From: CAVTJL01 sp963752325
GTDB taxonomy: Bacteria > Pseudomonadota > Alphaproteobacteria > Geminicoccales > Geminicoccaceae
Reading direction: 5' to 3'
Assembly (NCBI GenBank): GCA_963752325.1
Contig: CAVVXU010000010.1
Span: 310,001-374,000, forward strand
Length of the DNA: 64,000 nucleotides
The stretch's first letter is position 1; every line of letters begins with the position of its first letter. The notes under the pieces were generated by a model. That model made no database searches, was not told the origin of the DNA, and saw only the letters and a list, made by a program, of their open reading frames with translations. Positions 18,795 through 26,852 of the stretch are shown here, one piece after another. The position numbers and the translations under genes were made by a program.

Positions 18795-19208
18795 GGCCTT
18801 ACCGCCAAGGCCTAGAGCATGAGGTCCGCCGCAGCGTGTCCATCACACGCTGCGTCAATGCGGCCTTTGATTTGTGTTCGGCCATGGCCGCGATATGCCA
18901 TGGCCGTGATCCCTTGTCAGCCTCCGTTAGCAACCACTGTTCTTGGTCGGCGACAGGCAGCGATTGCGGCTTCCGGTCTTCTCGGCCTCGCTCCCGAATT
19001 GGTCAGGCCTATCGACGCCGTCACGGCGATCCCGTCCTTAGAGCAGGATCAGGCGGTTATCGCAGCAGTGGTCCCATAGCCATGGCTGAGGCAACAATTT
19101 TGCACTTGACACGCGACTAGCGCTTCTGAAAGCCGCGCAATTTGTGCCAAATTGTGCCAAAACGGCTAAAGCAAAAACTTAGCCGCGTCGTCTAACCCAT
19201 TGAAAAGG
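18795..19208. other. Right end of island, no convincing gene
   Basis: 414 bp between the kinase-like gene and the intact tRNA. It contains the second 18-bp tandem motif at 19143-19160. Short open frames exist but show no recognisable protein, and I found no integrase remnant. It must contain the promoter of the kinase/2TM operon. Confidence 0.5.
19143..19160. repeat. Right copy of 18-bp tandem TGTGCCAA motif
   Basis: Identical to 15757-15774 and in the same orientation, 48 bp inside the tRNA boundary. Together the two copies bracket the island cargo. Confidence 0.6.
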
Positions 19209-19285
19209 TGGTGCGCGCGGCGGAACTCGAACCCACGACCTCAAGCTCCGGAGGCTTGCGCTCTATCCAGCTGAGCTACGCGCGC
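19209..19285 (-). tRNA. tRNA-Arg (anticodon CCG)
   Basis: On the minus strand the 77-nt gene folds as a cloverleaf: acceptor GCGCGCG/CGCGCGC, D arm GCTC-AGCTGGATAG-AGC, anticodon stem CAAGC/GCTTG with loop CTCCGGA (anticodon CCG, positions 34-36), and T arm GTGGG-TTCGAGT-TCCGC. CCA is encoded at 19209-19211. It is intact and serves as the attachment site of the island to its left; the element restored the 3' end on integration. Confidence 0.95.
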
Positions 19286-19334
19286 GACGGACGGGGCTAT
19301 AGCGCATCCGGTCCGGCACGGGAAGGGCCGCGGG

Positions 19335-20311
19335 TCAGTGGTGGGTGAGGCGGACGAAGACGTCCTCGAGATCGGCCTCGCGGGTCTCGAGGTCGGCAAT
19401 CGCGATGCCGGCGTCGCGCAGCCTGTCCAGCACCTCGCCCGCCTGCGTCCGCGTGGGCTTGTAACGGCACACGATGCGGCCATCCTCGGCAAGCGCGCAT
19501 CCCGCCTCGACGAGCGCTGCCGGCAGCGTCGCGACCGCGGCTACCGGCGTGATGCGGATCTCCTTCTCGTCGAGCCGGCGCATCAGGGTCGTCTTGTCAT
19601 CGCAGACGACGACGCTGCCGCGGTCGATGATGGCGATCCGATCGCAGAGCTCCTGGGCCTCCTCGAGATAGTGGGTGGTCAGCACGATCGTGACGCCGGC
19701 CTGGTTGAGCTCGCGCATGTAGTCCCAAAGGGAGCGCCTGAGCTCGACGTCGACGCCGGCGGTGGGCTCATCCAGGATCACCACCGGCGGGCTGTGGACG
19801 AGCGCCTTGGCGACCAGCATGCCGCCGCCGCATGCCGCCCGAGAGCGAGCGCGCATAGGCGTCGGCCTTGTCGGCGAGGCCCACGGCGTGGAGCAGCTCG
19901 GCGGTGCGCCGCTCGCGCTTGGGCACGCCGAAGAGGCCCGGCCTGGAACTCCAGCGTCTCGCGCGGCGAGAAGAAGGCGTCGAGGTTGAGCTCCTGCGGC
20001 ACGACGCCGATGGCCAGCCGCGCGCGCCTGGGATGGGCGTCGATGTCGATGCCGAGGATGCGGGCGGTGCCGCCGCTCTTCACCACCAGCCCCGCCAGGA
20101 TGTTGATCAGCGTCGACTTGCCGGCACCGTTGGGGCCGAGCAGGCCGAAGAACGAGCCGCGCGGCACCTCGAGATCGATTCCGTCGAGCGCCCGCTTGGC
20201 CTCCTGGCCGTGCTGGGCGGCATAGACCTTCTCCAGGCCCTTGAGTTCGATCGCCAGCGCTGGCAAGTCCTGCCTGGGTGGCGGGCCCGGGCTGGTCAGG
20301 GCGGACGCCAT
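19335..20311 (-). CDS. ABC-2 type exporter ATP-binding protein, frameshifted
   Basis: An ATPase of the drug/polysaccharide exporter (DrrA/NatA) class. It has Walker A GPNGAGKST, Q-loop VVPQELNLD, signature LSGGMRRRM, Walker B VVILDEPTAGVD and H-loop LTTHYLEE. The C-terminal 80 residues are the usual regulatory extension, ending LEDVFVRLTHH. Single-base insertions near 19943 and 19837 break the frame between the Q-loop and signature; with both removed the gene is full length (about 325 residues). ATG 20311 is the only good start before the IELKGLEKVY strand. The expected ABC-2 permease is not beside it: downstream lies tRNA-Arg and upstream a divergent gene. Confidence 0.88.
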
Positions 20312-20362
20312 CAGGACCGACGTGAGCCGGCGCGCGGGCCGGACCGATAGGGGGTGATAGTC

Positions 20363-20590
20363 ATGAGCGACGAGGCGTTCTTTCTCGTGAACGACCGCGA
20401 GGTCGTGGTCACCCCGCATATGCACGTCAAGTGTGACGGCGGCAACCGCGCGCTCGGCCATCCGATGGAGTACATGACCCTGGAGAAGGGCGGCCATGTG
20501 GTCTGCGGCTATTGCGGCCGGCGCTACGTCCATGCCGGCAGCCCCGAGGCCCTGGAGATCCAGGCCCAGGGCCAGCGCTACGCGGCCTGA
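20363..20590 (+). CDS. zf-CHCC zinc-finger protein (NDUFS6-like)
   Basis: A 75-residue protein. Cys at VKCDGG, His at ALGHP and the pair CGYC form the CHCC zinc site of the family that includes the NDUFS6 subunit of mitochondrial complex I. Alpha-proteobacterial members are short like this one and are proposed complex I accessory proteins. ATG 20363 is preferred to GTG 20354. It is divergent from the ABC ATPase, with 51 bp between starts. Confidence 0.85.
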   Translation: MSDEAFFLVNDREVVVTPHMHVKCDGGNRALGHPMEYMTLEKGGHVVCGYCGRRYVHAGSPEALEIQAQGQRYAA

Positions 20591-20626
20591 GCCCGGCCCG
20601 CCCCGGGCAGGCCGGCGTCGGTCGGA

Positions 20627-21301
20627 TCAGGCGATCCGCACGTTGCGCTGCCAGAGGCGCACCCCGCCCTTGAAGGCGTTGGCGTTGTCGCCCATGCGGC
20701 AGTCGGGCGGCAGCGACTTCAGGAGCTTCACATTGCCCCCGCCCAGGACGACATAGTCGGCGACGAGGCCCTGCCTGAGCTTGGCCGTGACGTCGCCCAC
20801 GGCCTTGCGCCACTTCTTGAGCCCCAGCCGCTCGAGGCCGCGCCGCCCGACATAGTCCTCGTAGGTCATGCCGCGCTTGTAGGGCAGGTGCATGATCTCG
20901 CTGCCGATCACGACGTGGCCGGCGACGATGGCCACACCGAGCCCGGTGCCGAGCCCGAGGAACAGCATGCGCCCGCCCTCGTAGGAGCCCAGCGCCTGCA
21001 TCTCGGCGTCGTTGACGAGCTTGGTGGGCTTGCCGAAGGCGGCGGCGAGATCGAAGTCGAGCCAGCCGCCGCCCAGATTGACGGGCTCGCGCACGATGCG
21101 GTTCTCGCGGACCGGCCCCGGGCAGCCGATGCTGATGTGATCATACGTCCAGCCCCCCGCGAGCTCGCTCACGGCAGAGACGAGCCGCTCGGGCGTGAGA
21201 TCCGGTCCCGACGGCGTCTTGCGGCGCTCCTGGCTGCCCGAGTGATAGAGCTTGATATTGTTGCCGCCGACATCAACGACGAGAACGATCGGTGTCGCCA
21301 C
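20627..21301 (-). CDS. ROK-family sugar kinase, polyphosphate-glucokinase-like
   Basis: A 224-residue cytoplasmic protein. VVDVGGNNIKLYHSG near residue 8 is the phosphate-1 (DxGG) motif, GCPGPV near 63 the sugar-loop glycine motif, and FLGLGTGLGVAIV near 120 the phosphate-2 region. Size and motif pattern resemble polyphosphate/ATP glucokinases, but the DxGxT motif is altered to DVGGNNIK, as in PpgK-type proteins. The GTG start at 21301 has GGGGAGGGAG directly upstream; no in-frame ATG is better placed. The phosphoryl donor cannot be decided from sequence. Confidence 0.8.
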   Translation of the reverse strand: MATPIVLVVDVGGNNIKLYHSGSQERRKTPSGPDLTPERLVSAVSELAGGWTYDHISIGCPGPVRENRIVREPVNLGGGWLDFDLAAAFGKPTKLVNDAEMQALGSYEGGRMLFLGLGTGLGVAIVAGHVVIGSEIMHLPYKRGMTYEDYVGRRGLERLGLKKWRKAVGDVTAKLRQGLVADYVVLGGGNVKLLKSLPPDCRMGDNANAFKGGVRLWQRNVRIA

Positions 21302-21443
21302 GGCTCCCTCCCCTGCCTTATCCCGCCTTCTTGCCGTCCCGGCCGGCCGCAGGCAAGTAGCGACTGGCGCGCCGCTTGTCCGAATCGCCGTGTGTGCCAT
21401 TCTCAAGAATGATGGCTGCGGCTCCGGCCTCGGGGAGGTTTTC

Positions 21444-22267
21444 GTGCGCGCGCATCTGATCGCGGGTTTTTTGATGCTGGTCGCCACGCTGCGACCCGCC
21501 GCGGCCGAGCCGACGGACGTCAGCGCCGCCTATCGCGTCACCTGGCTCGGCTTTCCCGTCGCCGAGGGCACGGTCGAAGCGCGCACGGGTGCCGATCGCT
21601 ACAGCGTCTCGTACAGCTTCGAGACGGCTCGGTCTTCTTCGACGTTCTGCTCGATGCGCGGACGACAGCCGAGGCGCAGGGCACGCTGAGCGGGGATCGG
21701 GCAACACCCGTGAGCTTCCTGGCCGACGGCCGCTGGCGCGATCACCAGCACCGGAGCCTGTTGGACTTCAACCCGGACGGCACGATCGCCCGGACGCAGG
21801 TCGACGCCGACGATGCGGACCGAGAGCCGGTGCCGCAAGCCTTGCGCCGCGGCCCAGATCCGCTGAGCCTCGCGGTCGAGGCGGCGCTCGGTGCGGCGGC
21901 GGGGCGGACGCTCGAGGGAACGAGCTTCGACGGCCGGCGGGCGACCGAGGCCCGCCTGAGCTGCGGCGGGCTCGAGCCCGTGTCGGACGGCACGGCGCGG
22001 CCCGAGGTCCGGGCGCTGCGTTGCACGATGACCGCAAGCCTGCTCGCGGGGGCGAGCCGGCGCTATCGCTCGCGGTCGATGAAGCTCGAGGGCCCGATCA
22101 TCGTCTGGCTCGAGCCGGGGATCGTGCCCGGTGCCGCCTGGCCGGTGCGCGTCGACGCGCCGACGAGCTACGGCCACGTCATCGCGACCCTGGAGCGGCT
22201 GAGCATCTCGCCGGCGCCGGCGCCGGCGCCGCAGCCGACTCGACTGACGGGCCTGCGGCCTACTTGA
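21444..22267 (+). CDS. DUF3108 exported protein, frameshifted
   Basis: A GTG start at 21444 with GGGGAGG upstream gives a signal peptide (VRAHLIAGFLMLVATLRPAAA). The DUF3108 beta-rich domain follows: YRVTWLGFPVAEGTVEA, then FFDVLLDARTTAEAQG, FLADGRWRDHQH and DPLSLAVEAAL. The frame changes near 21630; here one base appears to be missing rather than added. The family is periplasmic, of unknown function, and about 250-280 residues long, matching the joined product of about 274. Its last bases overlap a convergent 29-codon membrane ORF. Confidence 0.75.
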
Positions 22268-22349
22268 CGATCTGCGAGGCGGCGTAGAGCGCCACGGCCG
22301 CAGAGACGGCCAGGACCAGCAGGAAGATGCCGAAGTCGTAGAGCTTCAT
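22260..22349 (-). CDS. Possible 29-residue single-pass membrane protein
   Basis: The minus strand reads MKLYDFGIFLLVLAVSAAV followed by ALYAASQIVK and TAG: one hydrophobic helix with a short charged start and end. It overlaps the 3' end of the DUF3108 gene by 8 bp tail to tail. The upstream ribosome site is weak (GGAACTCCGCC before ATG). The composition is that of a real small membrane protein rather than an antisense shadow, but at this length conservation evidence is essential. Confidence 0.4.
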   Translation of the reverse strand: MKLYDFGIFLLVLAVSAAVALYAASQIVK

Positions 22350-22495
22350 GGCGGAGTTCCGGGGCCAGGGGCACGGCTTTCGTAGCCAGCATCGCGCCTG
22401 TCGGCGGATTGCACAAGGCCGCCGTGCCTCGCCTCATCCCTCCGCCGGCCCGACCACGCCAGGCGCAATGCTCGACGGCAGAATGACGCATCATT

Positions 22496-22534
22496 TTGAT
22501 GTTTCATATTGACGCTTCAACTTGACGCGCGCAC
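22496..22534. promoter_or_regulatory. Three 13-nt direct repeats upstream of winged-helix regulator
   Basis: TTGATGTTTCATA, TTGACGCTTCAAC and TTGACGCGCGCAC follow each other without spacer at exactly 13-nt period, ending 10 bp before the ATG of the regulator gene. TTGAyG is kept in all three and GyTTCA in the first two. This is an AT-richer patch in GC-rich DNA. It may be an autoregulatory operator or overlapping -35 elements. Confidence 0.5.
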
Positions 22535-22543
22535 TGTCCTCCG

Positions 22544-22954
22544 ATGACCAGCATCGACCACGAGCCTGCGGACATGGAGGGGGAGGAGCTGGCGCGGGCG
22601 CGGGCTGCCTTTCGCGGCTCGCTCGAGTCGGCGCGGGCCTGGCGGGCGTTCTCGCCCAACCCGAAGCATCACGACCTCACCTACTGGAGCATGCTCTCCT
22701 CACTGTTCGCCGAGCCTGGCATGAACCGCTCGGCGCTGATCGAGCGCATCGTGACCTATGCCGGCGTGTCTCGATCGACGGCCGAGCGCGCCATCCGGGA
22801 AGGCCGGGACGAGGGCTATCTGGTCGACCGGCCGGCCGGCAAGGAAGTGCTCTACTACCTCTCACCACGACTTACCGAGCACTGCGTCGCCTATTTCCGC
22901 AATTACATGGATCAGGCGAAGCTCATGGAACACCTAGGCTACGGCCGGGGCTGA
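22544..22954 (+). CDS. Small winged-helix DNA-binding protein (MarR-like)
   Basis: A 136-residue protein. Residues 45-110 form a winged helix: LTYWSMLSSLFAEPG, SALIERIVTYAGVSRSTAERAIREG (helix-turn-helix), and a wing ending VLYYLSPRL. The C-terminus YFRNYMDQAKLMEHLGY is probably the dimerisation helix. The pattern suits a MarR/PadR-type local regulator. The triplet repeat just upstream of its start is a candidate own operator. Targets are unknown; a lipoprotein gene follows 49 bp later. Confidence 0.7.
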   Translation: MTSIDHEPADMEGEELARARAAFRGSLESARAWRAFSPNPKHHDLTYWSMLSSLFAEPGMNRSALIERIVTYAGVSRSTAERAIREGRDEGYLVDRPAGKEVLYYLSPRLTEHCVAYFRNYMDQAKLMEHLGYGRG

Positions 22955-23003
22955 CCGCCTCCGGCCCGATCCCACCCCCGACATCGCTGGAAGGAGCCTG
23001 CAG

Positions 23004-23240
23004 ATGCGCTACGCTCGCACGCTGACCGCTGCCCTGTTGCTCGCCACCATGGTCCCGACCACGGCCTGCACCCGCAACACCGGCCGCGGCGCGGCCGTGG
23101 GTGCGGCCGCGGGTGCCGGCCTCGGCGCGCTCGGTGGTGGTGGCATCCTGAAGGGTGCCGCCACCGGCGCCGTCGTCGGGGCAGCCGGCGGCTACATCTA
23201 CGACACGGTTCTGGGTGGCGACCACAACCACCACAACTGA
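23004..23240 (+). CDS. Glycine-zipper lipoprotein (OsmB/YMGG-like)
   Basis: A 78-residue protein with a lipoprotein signal peptide, LLLATMVPTTAC (Cys 22 lipidated). The body is almost entirely a glycine zipper, GRGAAVGAAAGAGLGALGGGG and GAATGAVVGAAGG, ending in an Asn/His tail. Such proteins insert in or span the outer membrane, and many are stress-induced. AAGGAG (GGAAGGAGCC) precedes the ATG. Confidence 0.85.
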   Translation: MRYARTLTAALLLATMVPTTACTRNTGRGAAVGAAAGAGLGALGGGGILKGAATGAVVGAAGGYIYDTVLGGDHNHHN

Positions 23241-23521
23241 TCCTGCTGATCCTGCCGGCATCCGCGACAAATCCGCGGCTGGAGCCGTCGCGGGCGACCT
23301 CGCCGAGGGCGGGTGGCCTTGCCCGCGCGCCTCGAGCCGGACGCCGGCTTGCTGACGCGACGGCCGCGCTCTAGATGTCGTTCGCTGGACGGGCTTCGCA
23401 GTTGCAGCATGGCGCTTCGGGCTGAGGACGGTGCTCCGTCGGGCCGCTTGATGCACATCAACGTTCCGTCACGGCCCGCCCGCTAAACGAGCGCCGGAGC
23501 TTGGCATTGGAGATCTCGAGC

Positions 23522-25857
23522 ATGAGCAAGGATACCGCAGACGCCTCGCGCCCCGAGACCCCCGCAGTGGCACCATGGGCGCCATGGGCCTCGCTCTTTC
23601 CCGGGGCCGCCTACGCCGTCGACGCGTGGCAGCGCACCATCCTCTACTGGGACGTGATGCGGGAGCGCGGCAACGAGTATCTCGAGCATGCCGCGAGCAA
23701 GACGCCGAACGTGCTGAGCTTCCCCTTCCGGATCATCCTCGACGGGCGCTCGCTGGAACGGCCGGTCAACTACTATCTGGTCCGCATCGAGCCGCCGGCC
23801 GACGTGCCTTCCGACCCGCGCAAGCGGCCGATCGTGGTGATCGACCCGCGCGCCGGCCAGGCGCCGGGGATCGGCGGCTTTCGCGCCGACAGCGAGATCG
23901 GCGTCGCGATGCGCGAGGGCCATCCCTGCTACTTCATGGGCTTCCTCGCGGAGCCCGTGCACGGACAGACGCTCGGGGACGTGATCCTGGCCGAAGGCCG
24001 CTTTCTCGAGAAGGTGATCGAGCTGCAGCCCGAGGCCGAGCAGAAGCCGCTCGTGATCGGCAACTGCCAGGCGGGATGGGCGGTGATGATGCTGGCCGCG
24101 GCGCGGCCCGACCTCTTCGGCGCGGTGCTGATCGCCGGGGCGCCGCTCTCCTACTGGAACGGCGTGCACGGCAAGAACCCGATGCGCTACACCGGCGGCC
24201 TCCTCGGCGGCAGCTGGCTGACGGCGCTGGCGGGCGACCTGGGCAACGGCAAGTTCGACGGCACGAGCCTCGTCTCGAACTTCGAGAGCCTGAACCCCGC
24301 CAACACGCTGTGGACGAAGCAGTACAACCTCTGGTCCAAGGTCGACACCGAGGCCGAGCGCTATCTCGGCTTCGAGCGGTGGTGGGGGAACCATGTCCTC
24401 CTCAACGCCGAGGAGATGCAGGTCATCGCCGACGAGCTGTTCATCGGCAACCGGCTCGCGACCGCCGAGATCGTGACCAAGGCCGGCGTGCGTCTCGACC
24501 TCAGAGAGATCAAGGCACCGATCGTCTGCTTCTGCTCCAAGGGCGACAACATCACGCCGCCCCAGCAGGCGCTGGGCTGGATCCTCGACCTCTACACAGT
24601 GTCGAGGACATCAGGGCGCAAGAGCAGACAATCGTCTACGCCATGCACGACTTCATCGGCCATCTCGGCATCTTCGTCTCGGGCAAGGTGGCGAGGAAGG
24701 AATACGCCGAGTTCACGAGCAACATCGATCTCATCGACGTCCTGCCGCCCGGTCTCTACGAGGCGGTGCTGGTGCCGAAGTCGGCCGAGGACGACAATGC
24801 CGACCTCATCTTCGGCGATTTCCTCATCCGCTTCGAGGCGCGCACCCTCGACGACATCCGGGCGCTGGGCGGCAATGACGAGGAGGACGAGCGGCGCTTC
24901 GCCGCCGTTGCCCGCGTCTCGGAGATCAATCACGGGCTCTACCGCACCTTCATGCAGCCCTGGATCCGGGCCTCGGTGAGCGAGGAGCAGGCCGACCTTC
25001 TGAGACGCTGCCATCCGCTGCGCCTGCAGTTCTCGATGTTCAGCGACGAGAATCCGCTGATGCGACCGGTGGCCCAGGCGGCCGAGTGGGTGCGCGCCAA
25101 TCGTGCGCCCGCCGATCCGGGCAATCCGCTGGCCCAGGCGCAGCAGAATGTGTCTCGGAGGGGATCGTCGCGTTCCTGGACGGCTATCGCGACCTCCGCG
25201 ACCGGCTCATGGAGGAGACCTTCCTCGCCGTCTACGGCAACCCGCTGCTGCAGGCGATGGTGGGGCTGCGCGCCTCGGACGCGCCGCCGCGCACGATGCC
25301 GGGCGAGGACCCGGACCACCTGCGGGAGATCGACGGCCAAGCGCGCCGAGCTGCGAGGCGCGCCTCGGGGCGGGCGGCCCGCGCGAGGCGGTCGTGCGCG
25401 CCATGCTCTATGTGCGCCTGCACGAGCGGCCTGGTCGACGAGCGCGGCTTCAACATGCTGCAACGGCTTCGCCAGGAGCACGCCCCCGATCTGCGCTTCG
25501 CCGCGTTCAAGCAGATGCTCCGCGAGCAGTTCTACATGCTGATGCTGGACGAGCCGGCCGCCGATCGATGCCCTGCCGGCGCTCCTCGCCGGCATGGGCG
25601 AGAACGCGAGGGGCGCTCTCGAGCTCGTTCGTCGCGTCGTCACCGCCAAAGGTCCGCTCGAGGGCGAGAGCGTCGAGCGCTTTGCCGAGATCGAGCGTAT
25701 CTTCGAGGAGGCAGCCGAGAGCGGCTCGTCCGGGCGCCGTTCCGCTGCGCCCGGTTGTCGAATGGCGCGGCGAGCGAGAAGCCCGCTGCGAGCCGGACGG
25801 CGCCACAACGCCGTGCCACGCAGCGACGCGGCGCCGGCGGCCGGTCGAGCAGAATAG
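23522..25857 (+). CDS. DUF3141 protein, PhaC-like alpha/beta hydrolase, frameshifted
   Basis: The product is about 778 residues. The N-terminal half has the PHA-synthase-like fold: WQRTILYWDVMRERGNEY, then GNCQAGW as the lipase-like box with Cys as nucleophile, FESLNPANTLWTKQY and the late Asp in KGDNITPP. The C-terminal half is the DUF3141-specific region (FIGHLGIFVSGKVARKEY, LDGYRDLRDRLMEE, LVDERGFNMLQRLRQE). The frame shifts near 24605 (one base missing), 25155, 25340-25430, 25565 and 25725. The stop at 25857 fits the next gene's ribosome site. Activity is unproven: polymer synthesis or hydrolysis of acyl-CoA esters are both possible. Linkage to phosphotransacylase, acetate kinase and FabI points to acyl metabolism. 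Confidence 0.82.
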
Positions 25858-25869
25858 GGAGGACATCCG

Positions 25870-26302
25870 ATGGCGAGCCCTTGATCAAGCCCGACGAGCT
25901 GAACAAGATCTCCGAGGACATCGAGATGGCCAAGGTCAAGGAGGCCTTGGCGAAGAAGCGCACGGTCGAGGACGAGCAGCGCCAGATGCGCGAGATCGTT
26001 CATGGAGCGCGACCTGCGCCCCGACGTCCGAGATCGTCTGGCGACTGTGCTGAAACGCGCAGCGGAGCAGGGCGTGCGCGAGGTCATGGTGATGCGCTTC
26101 CCGGCCTCCTTCTGCACCGACGGCGGCCGCGCCATCAACAATTTCGAGCCCGACTGGCCGGACTCGCTGCAAGGGCTGGGCGAAGCGCGCGATCGAGTTC
26201 TACAAGACCGAGCTGGAGCCGCTCGGCTATCGCGCGAAGGCTCAGATTCTCGACTATCCGGACGGGAATCTGGGCGATGTCGGCATCTACCTCAGCTGGT
26301 AG
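25870..26302 (+). CDS. Small conserved protein, tandem paralogue A, frameshifted
   Basis: About 144 residues once the frame is restored. It reads KPDELNKISEDIEMAKVKEALAKK (cut here by a coiled N-terminal helix), then VMVMRFPASFCTDGGRAIN, EPDWPDSLQG, AIEFYKTELEPLGYRAKA and LGDVGIYLSW before TAG. Frame changes are needed near 25878, 26003 and 26177. The ATG at 25870 follows GGGAGGACATCC. It matches its neighbour at 26352-26777 along the whole length. I do not recognise a named family. The acidic, helical N-terminus with a compact C-terminal domain suggests a soluble cytoplasmic accessory protein of the DUF3141 operon. Confidence 0.65.
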
Positions 26303-26351
26303 ATGGAGAGCTCGATGACTCGAGTCCGGAAGAGCGGACGACCCGGCACAG

Positions 26352-26777
26352 ATGCGCCTGCCTACGCCCGACGAGCTCCACAAGATGGCCGAGGAGATCG
26401 AGGCGGAGAGGGCGCGCGAGGCCCGCGCCCATGCCGAGGAGCACCAGCGTCACGAGCGCGAGCTGCATCGCCGGTTCGAGGAGGAGACGATCGGGCCGGA
26501 CACGATCGCCTGGCTCGAGACCCATCTGCGGCGCGCCGCCTCCCTGGGCCAGACGGAGATCATGGCGCTGAAGTTCCGCGCGAGCTTTCTTTCCGACCAT
26601 GGCCGCGCCATCAACAATGGCGAGCCCGACTGGCCGAGCTCGCTCGAGGGTTTTGCGCGCAGCGCGTACGACTACTATGTCCGCGAGCTGCAGCCGCGCG
26701 GCTATCGCCTGTCGGCGCGCGTCCTCGACTATCCGGACGACATGCCCGGCCATGTCGGCATGTTCCTGAGCTGGTGA
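26352..26777 (+). CDS. Small conserved protein, tandem paralogue B
   Basis: An intact 141-residue paralogue of the preceding gene: TPDELHKMAEEIEAER, then EIMALKFRASFLSDHGRAIN, EPDWPSSLEG, YYVRELQPRGYRLSARVLDYP and GHVGMFLSW at the very end. It is highly charged and helical to about residue 65. Because this copy is open, it shows that the frame breaks in copy A are not needed for function. It sits between the DUF3141 gene and the MaoC-phosphotransacylase gene, all on the plus strand. The function is unknown. Confidence 0.75.
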   Translation: MRLPTPDELHKMAEEIEAERAREARAHAEEHQRHERELHRRFEEETIGPDTIAWLETHLRRAASLGQTEIMALKFRASFLSDHGRAINNGEPDWPSSLEGFARSAYDYYVRELQPRGYRLSARVLDYPDDMPGHVGMFLSW

Positions 26778-26852
26778 GGGAGGCGGCCACCGCCAGGTGC
26801 CCCTCCCTCCGCTCGACCCGAGCCGACGACCGCGACGGAAGGACAGGAGCGC

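Larger units (their letters stand above)
15602..19256. mobile_element. Small genomic island integrated at the 3' end of tRNA-Arg(CCG)
   Basis: The first 48 bases (15602-15649) repeat the 3' end of the intact tRNA-Arg gene (19209-19256) with a single G/A mismatch. This is the classic footprint of tyrosine-recombinase integration into a tRNA 3' end. The interval is visibly richer in A and T than its surroundings and carries four cargo genes of non-housekeeping type. No integrase or excisionase gene is recognisable, so the element is either non-autonomous or has lost its integrase. Both inner flanks carry the same 18-bp tandem motif, possible recombinase arm sites. Confidence 0.85.

Noticed and set aside
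18819..19120. Short plus-strand frames at the right end of the island
   Set aside because: No convincing ribosome site, no domain and no similarity to a known protein; overlapping frames are equally open.
15650..19208. An integrase gene expected in the tRNA island
   Set aside because: No tyrosine-recombinase catalytic motif (R...HxxR...Y) was found on either strand. The repeated TGTGCCAA stretches are kept only as possible recombinase sites.
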